From: Butyrivibrio proteoclasticus P6B7
GTDB lineage: Bacteria; Bacillota; Clostridia; Lachnospirales; Lachnospiraceae
Reading direction: 5' to 3'
Assembly: GCF_000622085.1 (NCBI RefSeq)
Contig: NZ_JHWL01000021.1
Span: 1-64,000, forward strand
Length of the DNA: 64,000 nt
The notes beneath the pieces were generated by a model. That model saw nothing but the letters and a program-made list of their open reading frames with translations. It did not search any database and had not been told where the DNA came from. Numbering within the stretch: the stretch's first letter is position 1; each line of letters starts with the position of its first letter. Shown here piece after piece: positions 25,822-34,247 of the stretch. Made by a program: the position numbers and the translations under genes.

Positions 25822-27219
25822 ATGAAATTGTGCAGAAGGGGTAAGCTATTTTCCGCGGTTCTCGCAATGATTTCAGCTTTAACAATTCCATTAAATGGTT
25901 GCGGTAATACAAATACAGCTGCTACAGATGCTTCAGTACAGGCAACAAGTGCTTTGGAGGCATCGACGCAGGATGCAGCAGCTTTAGGGAGTTCAGACGT
26001 GAGCACAGATGAGGAACAGATTCCGGCACTTCGAGATTGTGTCAGTCAGAAGATGGGATGCAGGATTGGATGTTGCATAACAGGTAATGATCCTTGGGAT
26101 GTAGAGCTTTGGAACCTTGTTACAACGCATTTCAATGCAGTCACTCTTGGCAACGAGCTTAAACCGGATTCACTTTTTGGTTACAGCGTTTCAACCTGTC
26201 CGGGCACAAGCGAGGCAGAGCTTAATGGAGAGACAATAACAGTTCCCAATCTTAACTTTGAAAATCCAGAGAAGATTCTTAATAAGATTCTTAAATGGAA
26301 CGAAGCTCATCCAGAGAAGAGCTTAGAGGTAAGAGGACACGTTCTTTTATGGCATTCACAGACACCTGAGTGGTTCTTCCATGAGGACTACGACAAGACC
26401 AAGCCTTATGTTTCCAAGGAAGAAATGGACAAGAGACTTGAGTGGTACATAAGAGAAGTACTTACACACTTTACCGGAGAGGACAGCCCATACAAAGATC
26501 TCTTTTATGGCTGGGATGTAGTTAACGAAGCAATATCTGATGCAACAGGAACCTACAGAACAGATACAGAGAATCCTGACGAGGCCCTTTCAGAGGATAG
26601 ACACGGTAATAACTCAAGCTGGTGGCATGTATACCAGAGCGAAGAGTTCATTATAAATGCATTCAAATATGCCAACAAATATGCACCTGCTGATCTTGAG
26701 CTTTACTACAACGATTACAACGAGTGCAATGTTAAAAAGAGAAACGGCATAATCACACTTCTTGAAACAGTTATTGAGAATCAGGGAGAACCTGGCGTAG
26801 GAACAAGAATTGATGCCTTTGGAATGCAGGGGCACTACAATGTAGCATCTCCTTCATCAACAGAGTTTGCTGCAGCAGTTAAAGCCTACGGCAAAGTAAT
26901 TGGCAACGTTCAGGTAACTGAGTGGGATTTAAGTGCCAGCGAAGGCTACGACGGATCCGACGAAGCCAAAGAGGAAGAGTACGAGAAACAGAGAAAGACC
27001 TACAACCTTATGTACTACGAACTCTTCAATGCACAGAAGAACGGCGACGCCAACATCACAGGAATTACCTTCTGGGGAACAATCGACAGATTGTCCTGGT
27101 TGCAGTTCAGATCAAATGTAGGAGGCAGCAGTAAGACCAATCAGGGTCAATGCCCACTGCTCTTTGATGATTTCTATAAACCAAAGCCTGCATTCTGGGT
27201 TTTTGCGCAGACTGAATAA
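25822..27219 (+). CDS. GH10 endo-1,4-beta-xylanase lipoprotein
   Basis: 465 residues: a lipoprotein signal with the lipobox in LNGC, a Thr/Ala/Ser linker to about residue 65, then a GH10 barrel. Seen are VRGHVLLWHSQTP, the acid/base Glu236 in WDVVNEA and the nucleophile Glu367 in VTEWD. It cuts the xylan backbone outside the cell. The usual ATG at 25822 is only 2 nt from GGAGG (25815-25819), while the in-frame TTG at 25828 is 8 nt away, so TTG may be the real start, as in the GH5 gene. It is first gene of a long operon, 29 nt ahead of the binding-protein fusion. Confidence 0.95.
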   Translation: MKLCRRGKLFSAVLAMISALTIPLNGCGNTNTAATDASVQATSALEASTQDAAALGSSDVSTDEEQIPALRDCVSQKMGCRIGCCITGNDPWDVELWNLVTTHFNAVTLGNELKPDSLFGYSVSTCPGTSEAELNGETITVPNLNFENPEKILNKILKWNEAHPEKSLEVRGHVLLWHSQTPEWFFHEDYDKTKPYVSKEEMDKRLEWYIREVLTHFTGEDSPYKDLFYGWDVVNEAISDATGTYRTDTENPDEALSEDRHGNNSSWWHVYQSEEFIINAFKYANKYAPADLELYYNDYNECNVKKRNGIITLLETVIENQGEPGVGTRIDAFGMQGHYNVASPSSTEFAAAVKAYGKVIGNVQVTEWDLSASEGYDGSDEAKEEEYEKQRKTYNLMYYELFNAQKNGDANITGITFWGTIDRLSWLQFRSNVGGSSKTNQGQCPLLFDDFYKPKPAFWVFAQTE

Positions 27220-27248
27220 TAAGGTAAAGGAAGTTAGGACATTACAAT

Positions 27249-30188
27249 ATGAGCAAAACAGTTAAGAAGATAATAGCAGTTGTCCTTGTTGTAGCACTTG
27301 TTGCTTCGGTATTTGTAGTAATCAATAACAAGACAATTGAGAATTTCGCAAACAAGTACGAAGGCACAGATCTTACAAAAGAGATCGAAGGCATGGAAAG
27401 AGCTGGCGGCTATGCAGGATACCTTGCAGATCACGGGAATGCAGCACAGCAGGCAGGCGACATAGAAGTTGATCTTATGGACAACAAAAGCGAAGGCGAT
27501 GTTAAGACTTCAGATGGAGGCCTTTTAACAGGCGTTGGTTCTAAGGTTACATGGAACATAGATGTTCCTAAGGAAGGCTTCTATCAGCTCTTTGTTGAAT
27601 ACAAACTTCCAGAATCAAGAGGAGTTGCAGCTGAGAGAACAGTTTACATCAACGGCGAAATTCCTTTCGAGGGAGCAAGAAACATCGCATTCACAAGAAT
27701 GTGGATGGATGGAGGCGATGTAAGAATTGATAACCAGGGTAACGAGATTCGTCCTATCCAGGTTGAGTACATCGATTGGCAGAGCGCTTACTTCAGAGAT
27801 GATATGGGTTATGTTCCAGAACCTTATCTCTTCTATTTTAATAAAGGAACTAATGAACTTACATTTGAAGCTGACAACGAGCCAATGATCATTAGAAAGC
27901 TTGTTGTAAAGGGCATTGAAGAGACTCCTACATACGAGGAGTACCTTGCAGCACAGACTGGTTCAGAGGGCAGCGAAACTGCCAAGACATATGAGCAGGT
28001 GGTCCAGGGCGAGGATTCAACACTACGTTCCGAATCTTCCCTATATGCTAAATACGACCGTTCCTCGCCTACCACAGTCCCTAACAGTGTAACTACTACA
28101 GTTCTTAACTACGTAGGTGGTGATAGCTGGAGAAGCTCAGGACAGTGGATCGAATGGGACTTCGAGGTTCCAGAGGATGGTTACTACAATATCATGATCA
28201 AGGGTCGTCAGAACTATCAGAGAGGTTCTGTATCAAGTAGAAAGGTCATGATCGACGGCGAAGTTCCATTTAAGGAACTTGAGGAAATTTCCTTTAGCTA
28301 TGCTAACGACTGGGAGTGCAAAGATCTTGCTTCTGAAGATGGAACTCCTTACAACATCTACCTCACAAAGGGTACTCACACAATAAGACTTGAGGCAACT
28401 CTTGGAGGAATGGGTACAATCCTTGAATCACTTGAGGATTCAACCTACAGACTTAACCAGATTTACAGAAGACTTCTTATTTATACAGGTGCTACACCTG
28501 ATATTTACAGAGATTATCACATTGATACAACCTATCCAGAAATCATGGAAGCTATGGATCTTGAATCCAAGAGACTTTATAAGCTTGTAGATGACATGGT
28601 TGCTTATTCTGGACAGAAGGCTAACAACATTGCAACAGCTCAGACAGTTGCTCAGCAGCTTGAAAGATTCTGCGCTAAGCCACAGAAGATCACAACTGAG
28701 TTCGTAGCATTCAAGGATAACATCACAGCTCTTGGTACTGCATCACTTAACATGAGTGAGACCAAGCTTGATGTAGACTACATCACAATCACAGGAACAG
28801 AGAAGACTCCTAAGAAGGATAAGGCAAACTTCTTCACAAGTGCAGCTCACGAGATCAGATCATTCGTTGCTTCCTTCTTTGTAGACTACAACGCAGTCGG
28901 TGATGTATATGATGATAACGACAGCGATAAGGTTATAAAGGTTTGGGTACTTACTGGTAGAGACCAGGGTACAATCCTCAAATCCATGATTGATGATTCC
29001 TTTACACCAGATACAGGAATCAAGGTTAACGTTGAGATCGTTGATCAGGCAGCACTTCTTAATGCGGTTCTTGCAGGAAGAGGACCTAACGTAGCTCTTT
29101 CAGTTTCAGCCGAGAAGCCAGTTAACTACGCACTTAGAGGAGCGGCAGAGGATATAACACAGTTTGATGGTTGGGAAGAAGTAATGTCCCACTATTCAGA
29201 AAGTTCCTATGAGCAGTACAGACTTGATGGTCACATCTACGGTATTCCAGAGACACAGACCTTCAACGTTATGTTCTATAGAAAAGACGTACTTGAGGAA
29301 CTTGGACTTGAAGTTCCAAATACATGGCAGGAACTGATTGAAATGCTTCCTACAATTCAGGGTAACAACCTTTCAATCGGTATTCCAACAGCAGCAGGTA
29401 GTAGTGGTGCAGCAGCAGCATCAACACAGATCATGTCTAACACACCTGACCTTTCAATGTACTTCTCACTGCTTTATCAGTACGGCGGAGACATGTACAA
29501 CGAGACAGGAACCAAGACCACAGTTAACACTGAGGCTGGTGTAAAGGCATTCGATGATTACGTAAGATACTTTAACGACTATGGCATTCCTACAATTTAC
29601 GACGCAGTCAGCAGATTCAGATCTGGTGAGATGCCAATCGTAATTCAGCCATATTCAACTTACAACACTCTTATGGTTTCAGCACCTGAGATCAGAGGCC
29701 TTTGGGACTTCACTCTCATCCCTGGAACAGAGAAGGCTGGACCAGATGGAAAGACCTACATCGATAGATCAGACTTCATCACAGGTAGTGCAACAATGAT
29801 GATCAAGACTGAGGATGAAGAGCTTAGACAGAACTCATGGGAGTTCATGAAGTGGTGGTCATCAGCTGATACACAGATTAGATTTGGTCGTGAGATCGAG
29901 GCGCTCCTTGGTTCTTCTGCAAGATATGCAACAGCCAACAGAGATGCATTTACAAATCTTTCCTGGAGTGCAAATGATATCGAAGTACTGAATGCTCAGT
30001 GGGATCAGACAGTTGGTATCAGAGAGGTACCTGGTGGATACTTCACAGGAAGACATATCTCTAATGCGATCCGTAAAGTTCTTACTGATAAAGATGATTC
30101 ACGAGAAACAATTATTGACTACTCCATCCTTATAGATGAAGAGATCAAGAAGAAACGAACCGAGTTTGGTATGCCGATAGATGACTAA
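27249..30188 (+). CDS. membrane-anchored fusion of two lectin-like domains and an ABC solute-binding protein
   Basis: 979 residues. An uncleaved-looking N-terminal TM segment (about 6-26) without a lipobox cysteine is followed by two related beta-sandwich domains (about 85-230 and 270-420). These share W-N/D-x-x-V-P-x-x-G-x-Y and a v-x-I-x-G-E-x-P-F repeat, as in CBM6/CBM35-like folds. A helical linker follows (about 430-545), then an extracellular solute-binding domain (about 559-979, starting KVIKVWVLTG, with YGIPETQTFNVMFYRKDVLEELGL). Solute-binding proteins are normally 400-550 residues and lack such modules. It lies directly before a permease pair, so it probably captures polymer-bound or long oligosaccharides for that importer. 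Confidence 0.85.
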   Translation: MSKTVKKIIAVVLVVALVASVFVVINNKTIENFANKYEGTDLTKEIEGMERAGGYAGYLADHGNAAQQAGDIEVDLMDNKSEGDVKTSDGGLLTGVGSKVTWNIDVPKEGFYQLFVEYKLPESRGVAAERTVYINGEIPFEGARNIAFTRMWMDGGDVRIDNQGNEIRPIQVEYIDWQSAYFRDDMGYVPEPYLFYFNKGTNELTFEADNEPMIIRKLVVKGIEETPTYEEYLAAQTGSEGSETAKTYEQVVQGEDSTLRSESSLYAKYDRSSPTTVPNSVTTTVLNYVGGDSWRSSGQWIEWDFEVPEDGYYNIMIKGRQNYQRGSVSSRKVMIDGEVPFKELEEISFSYANDWECKDLASEDGTPYNIYLTKGTHTIRLEATLGGMGTILESLEDSTYRLNQIYRRLLIYTGATPDIYRDYHIDTTYPEIMEAMDLESKRLYKLVDDMVAYSGQKANNIATAQTVAQQLERFCAKPQKITTEFVAFKDNITALGTASLNMSETKLDVDYITITGTEKTPKKDKANFFTSAAHEIRSFVASFFVDYNAVGDVYDDNDSDKVIKVWVLTGRDQGTILKSMIDDSFTPDTGIKVNVEIVDQAALLNAVLAGRGPNVALSVSAEKPVNYALRGAAEDITQFDGWEEVMSHYSESSYEQYRLDGHIYGIPETQTFNVMFYRKDVLEELGLEVPNTWQELIEMLPTIQGNNLSIGIPTAAGSSGAAAASTQIMSNTPDLSMYFSLLYQYGGDMYNETGTKTTVNTEAGVKAFDDYVRYFNDYGIPTIYDAVSRFRSGEMPIVIQPYSTYNTLMVSAPEIRGLWDFTLIPGTEKAGPDGKTYIDRSDFITGSATMMIKTEDEELRQNSWEFMKWWSSADTQIRFGREIEALLGSSARYATANRDAFTNLSWSANDIEVLNAQWDQTVGIREVPGGYFTGRHISNAIRKVLTDKDDSRETIIDYSILIDEEIKKKRTEFGMPIDD

Positions 30189-30220
30189 TACCGTGTCTGG
30201 TAGTTGGGAGAAATAGAAAA

Positions 30221-31159
30221 GTGAAGGAATATCTGAACAAATATTTTACATTACGAAAGCATAATGCACAGGTTGCTTGGAAGAAGGCAAAAGCAAGAAA
30301 GATGTGTTACCTCTTCCTGGCGCCATACGCGATACTATTTACGATGTTCTATGTGTTCCCTGTAGTTGCATCAATCTTCTACAGCTTCACATATTACAAC
30401 ATACTTGAACCTCCTAGATTCATTGGACTTCAGAATTATATCTCACTGGTACTCCAGGACGATATCTTCCTGATTGGTGTTAAGAACACAATGATGATAG
30501 CGCTTATCACCGGTCCACTAGGTTATATCTTGTCATTCCTTTTTGCTTGGCTCATCAATGAGCTGCCTAGATGGATTCGAAGTATTGCTGTTGTCGTGTT
30601 CTACGCACCGTCCATTGCAGGAAACTGTTACGTAATCTTCTCAGTATTCTTCAGAGGTGATGCATACGGATACGTAAACGCCTTCCTTATGAATCTGGGA
30701 ATCATCGACACAGCTAAGCTTTGGCTCATCGATCCAAAATACATGCTTCCAATCTGTATGATCGTTATTTTGTGGATGAGTTTGGGAACAGGATTCCTTT
30801 CCTTCGTAGCTGGTCTTCAGGGTGTAGACAGAGCACAGTTCGAAGCTGGTTACGTGGATGGTATCAAGAACAGATGGCAGGAGCTTTGGTATATCACACT
30901 TCCTAACATGAAGCCAATGCTTATGTTCGGAGCTATCATGGCAATCACATCATCCTTTGGTGTTTGTGAAGTAACAATGGCCCTTTGTGGATATCCAAGT
31001 ACAAACTACGCAGCACGAACAATCGTAACACACCTTTATGACTACGGTTTTGACAGATTTGAGATGGGTTACGCTTGCGCAATAGCAACAGTATTGTTCT
31101 TAATGATGATTCTTTGTAATAAAGCAATTCAAAGCCTGTTAAGGAGAGTTGGAACTTGA
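30221..31159 (+). CDS. CUT1 ABC sugar permease, MalF-like, pair 1
   Basis: 312 residues from a GTG start with GGGAG (30206-30210) 10 nt upstream. Six TM helices with a long cytoplasmic N-terminus. The ATPase-docking EAA loop is present at about residue 208 (FEAGYVDGIKNRWQELWYI). It pairs with the next gene. No ATP-binding subunit is encoded anywhere in this locus, as is usual where a shared MsmX/MsmK-type ATPase energises several importers. Substrate inferred as xylo-oligosaccharide from neighbours. Confidence 0.9.
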   Translation: MKEYLNKYFTLRKHNAQVAWKKAKARKMCYLFLAPYAILFTMFYVFPVVASIFYSFTYYNILEPPRFIGLQNYISLVLQDDIFLIGVKNTMMIALITGPLGYILSFLFAWLINELPRWIRSIAVVVFYAPSIAGNCYVIFSVFFRGDAYGYVNAFLMNLGIIDTAKLWLIDPKYMLPICMIVILWMSLGTGFLSFVAGLQGVDRAQFEAGYVDGIKNRWQELWYITLPNMKPMLMFGAIMAITSSFGVCEVTMALCGYPSTNYAARTIVTHLYDYGFDRFEMGYACAIATVLFLMMILCNKAIQSLLRRVGT

Positions 31160-31160
31160 T

Positions 31161-32024
31161 ATGAGTAAGCTAATTAAGAAAAGAAAACCAAACAGATCAA
31201 TTGCCGGAGATATAGCACTTTACATTTTCCTTATCCTGGTTGCAATGGTCATGGTATTCCCAATTGTATATGCAGTCAGCAGTGCTTTGAAGCCACTTGA
31301 TGAGTTGTTTAAATTCCCACCAAGAATCTTCCCACAGCATCCAACATTTGATAACTTCTCAGATTTGTTTGTAACAATGGGTAAGACTGGTGTAGTAACA
31401 TTCTCAAGATATCTTTTCAACACTGTATTTATCACATTTGTTGGTACAGCAGGACATCTTATCATCGCATCAATGGGTGCCTTTGTACTTGCTAAGTATG
31501 AATTCCCAGGTGGAAAGACATTCTTCAAGATTGTCACAGTATCCATGATGTTCACAGGTATGGTAACACAGATTCCTAACTACCTTATCATCAACAAGCT
31601 TGGTTGGATCGATACCTATTGGGCAATCATAGTTCCAGCCTTCGCAGCACCAATGGGATTCTTCCTTATGAAACAGTTCATGGAAGGACTTCCAACTTCA
31701 CTTATTGAAGCTGCCAAGATCGACGGTGCCAATGAGTGGACAGTATTTTCCAGAATCGTTATGCCAAACGTTAAGCCTGCGTGGATGACACTTATCATCT
31801 TCTCAGTACAGGGACTTTGGAATAACAGAGCTTCAACATTTATTTATTCAGAAGAACGTAAGACTCTTGTATATGCTCTTCAGCAGATTCAGAGTGGTGG
31901 TATCGCAAGAACAGGTCAGGGAGCTGCAGTACTTGTAGTAGTAATGATAGTTCCAATTCTCATCTTTGTTTTCTCTGAGAGCCAGATTCTTGAGACAATG
32001 GCTAGCTCAGGTTTGAAAGACTGA
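31161..32024 (+). CDS. CUT1 ABC sugar permease, MalG-like, pair 1
   Basis: 287 residues from ATG 31161, one base after the previous stop. An in-frame TTG at 31149 lies inside the upstream gene and too close to AAGGAGAG (31141-31148) to be the start. Six TM helices, with the EAA loop at about residue 178 (IEAAKIDGANEWTVFSRIVMP). It forms the importer channel with its upstream partner. Confidence 0.9.
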   Translation: MSKLIKKRKPNRSIAGDIALYIFLILVAMVMVFPIVYAVSSALKPLDELFKFPPRIFPQHPTFDNFSDLFVTMGKTGVVTFSRYLFNTVFITFVGTAGHLIIASMGAFVLAKYEFPGGKTFFKIVTVSMMFTGMVTQIPNYLIINKLGWIDTYWAIIVPAFAAPMGFFLMKQFMEGLPTSLIEAAKIDGANEWTVFSRIVMPNVKPAWMTLIIFSVQGLWNNRASTFIYSEERKTLVYALQQIQSGGIARTGQGAAVLVVVMIVPILIFVFSESQILETMASSGLKD

Positions 32025-32043
32025 TTTGAAAGGACTTTTAGAT

Positions 32044-33573
32044 ATGCATAAGAGGAAAATATTACTAAGAACAGCCACAGCTCTTGCTGCTGCATGCCTG
32101 GCATTGCTTTCACCGCTGAGCGTAAGTGCTGAAGAAGGAAGTTATACATACAACTACGACTACTGGGGAGACGTTCAGGATTGCCCTGATCTGTATTCAG
32201 TAAGTAAGGTTCTTACATCATCAGATCTTGGCCTTGATGTTAAACTTAACAATCCTCAGGGACTATATACAACAGACGATGGTCGCGTGTTTATCTGCGA
32301 CACAGGTAATAACAGAGTAATCGAGCTTGTTAGAAAGAGTGCCGAGAGCCTTGAAGTTGTAAGGATAATCGACAAGATCAAGGGCTCAGATGTAAATACT
32401 CTGGCAGGTCCTACAGACGTAGCGGTTTCTGCAAATGGAGATATCTTCATTGCAGATCAGGGAAACGCCAGAATCGTCAAAGTGGATAAAGACCTGAATT
32501 ACATTATGGAATTCGTTAAGCCTGTGGATAACACACTGGATCCTTCACTGGTATTCCAGCCAAACAAGATCGTACTTGATACAGCAGAGCGTGTTTACTG
32601 CATCGCAACTGGTATCAACAAAGGTCTTATCAAATATGAGAACGACGGTACATTCTCAGGCTTCGTAGGAGCTACACCAGTTTCCTTCGACTTTACAGAC
32701 TACCTTTGGAAGAAATTTGCTTCTCAGGAGCAGAGAGCTAAGATGGAATCCTTTGTTCCAACCGAGTACGAGAACATCTACATGGACAAAGAGGGTTTCA
32801 TTTACACAACAATGGCTCTTAGCATTGATAAGCCAAACGGTAACGGCGACAACGCTGTAAGAAAGCTTAACCTTATGGGTAGCGACATCCTGGTTAAGAA
32901 CGGCGAATGGGAAATCTGTGGTGACCTCTATGTAGGATCTGGCGGTGGATACGAAGGTATTTCAATCCTCACAGACATAACAGTTCTTGATAACGACGTT
33001 TACGTTTGCCTCGACAGAAACAGAGGAAGACTTTTCGGATATGACGATCAGGGCAGAATGGTATTTGCCTTCGGTGGAAATGGTAACATGGATGGCTACT
33101 TCAGAAGACCAGCAGCCATCGAGCATATCGGACATGAGCTCTACGTACTTGACAGTCTTGACTGCTCAATCACAGTCTTCTCAACAACAGAGTTCGGTGA
33201 GCTGATCTACACAGCAATGGAAGAGTTCGATCTTGGTCACTACGAAGAGTCAGGTGCAGCTTGGCAGAGAGTAATGGACCTTGATGGTAACTACGATCTT
33301 GCATACATCGGAATCGGAAGATCTCTTCTTAGACAAAAGAGATACAAAGAAGCTATGAGATACTTCGAGCTTAAGTACGATGAAGATAATTATTCAAAGG
33401 CCTACAAGCAATACAGAAAAGAGTGGGTTGAGGAACACATAGTTGTCATAGTTCTTGTGATTCTGGCATTGTTCCTGATTCCTCTTTCAATAGGCAGAGT
33501 TAAAGCAATACGTCATGAAATAGATACAGCTGATATTTTTGTAGTTGGCAAGGAAAAAGGTAAAAACACATGA
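32044..33573 (+). CDS. secreted, C-terminally anchored NHL-propeller/TPR-like protein
   Basis: 509 residues from ATG 32044, with AAGGA (32030-32034) 9 nt upstream; an in-frame TTG at 32026 has none. A Sec signal peptide (ends near SVSAEE), then NHL-type beta-propeller repeats (about 60-375; e.g. PQGLYTTDDGRVFICDTGNNRVIEL and PTDVAVSANGDIFIADQGNARI, partly quoted). Two TPR-like helical repeats follow (about 385-455), then a C-terminal TM helix (about 465-487) with a basic tail. It would sit outside the cell, anchored in the membrane. Such proteins are known as binding scaffolds; its role within a transporter operon is not described to my knowledge. Confidence 0.8.
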   Translation: MHKRKILLRTATALAAACLALLSPLSVSAEEGSYTYNYDYWGDVQDCPDLYSVSKVLTSSDLGLDVKLNNPQGLYTTDDGRVFICDTGNNRVIELVRKSAESLEVVRIIDKIKGSDVNTLAGPTDVAVSANGDIFIADQGNARIVKVDKDLNYIMEFVKPVDNTLDPSLVFQPNKIVLDTAERVYCIATGINKGLIKYENDGTFSGFVGATPVSFDFTDYLWKKFASQEQRAKMESFVPTEYENIYMDKEGFIYTTMALSIDKPNGNGDNAVRKLNLMGSDILVKNGEWEICGDLYVGSGGGYEGISILTDITVLDNDVYVCLDRNRGRLFGYDDQGRMVFAFGGNGNMDGYFRRPAAIEHIGHELYVLDSLDCSITVFSTTEFGELIYTAMEEFDLGHYEESGAAWQRVMDLDGNYDLAYIGIGRSLLRQKRYKEAMRYFELKYDEDNYSKAYKQYRKEWVEEHIVVIVLVILALFLIPLSIGRVKAIRHEIDTADIFVVGKEKGKNT

Positions 33574-34229
33574 TAGCGAATACTAAGAAGATTACAGATC
33601 CAAAAGAAAAATACATAGACTCGCTGAAGTTTTCACTTTATTGTATCTCACATCCTCTGGATGGTTTCTGGGATCTTACCCATGAAAAAAGAGGAACAAT
33701 GGCAGCGGCTAATACAATCCTTATAGCTACACTTCTTGTAAGACTTTTAAAGCTTCGCTACACAAGCTTCATCTTCTTAAGAGTGTACTGGGAAGGAATC
33801 AACATTTTCCTTTACCTTGCAAGTATTCTATTTCCACTTTCACTTTGGGTATTAGGAAACTGGGGACTTACAACACTGTTTGATGGTAAAGGAAGACTTG
33901 GACAGGTTTACATGGCAACATGTTACGCCTTAGCTCCTTATCCACTGATTCAGTTCCCACTGATGATATTCAGTAACTTTGTAACAGTTGAGGAAGCAGG
34001 CTTCTATTCAGTAGTAAGTGCTCTGAGCCTTGTCTACGCAGGAATACTGGTTGTGGTGGCCATGGGACAGATACATGAATATTCAGCTGCTAAGAACATC
34101 CTCTTCACCGTAGCTACTTTGTTTGCAATGCTAGTTATGATCTTCATTTTGATGATCTTCTTTAGCATGATTTCCCAGGGTGTTGCATACTTCATCTCCC
34201 TGGCAAAGGAATTTATGTTCAGAATTTAG
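33570..34229 (+). CDS. YIP1-type multi-pass membrane protein
   Basis: 219 residues with five or so TM helices and an N-terminal cytoplasmic segment (DPLDGFWDLTHEKRG-like, here HPLDGFWDLTHEKRG) as in bacterial Yip1-domain proteins. The ATG overlaps the NHL gene stop by ATGA, implying coupled translation and perhaps complex formation. Function of bacterial Yip1 proteins is unknown. A scaffold or assembly role for the surrounding transport apparatus is inference. Confidence 0.75.
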   Translation: MIANTKKITDPKEKYIDSLKFSLYCISHPLDGFWDLTHEKRGTMAAANTILIATLLVRLLKLRYTSFIFLRVYWEGINIFLYLASILFPLSLWVLGNWGLTTLFDGKGRLGQVYMATCYALAPYPLIQFPLMIFSNFVTVEEAGFYSVVSALSLVYAGILVVVAMGQIHEYSAAKNILFTVATLFAMLVMIFILMIFFSMISQGVAYFISLAKEFMFRI

Positions 34230-34247
34230 TGATAAGAGGTGACCGAA

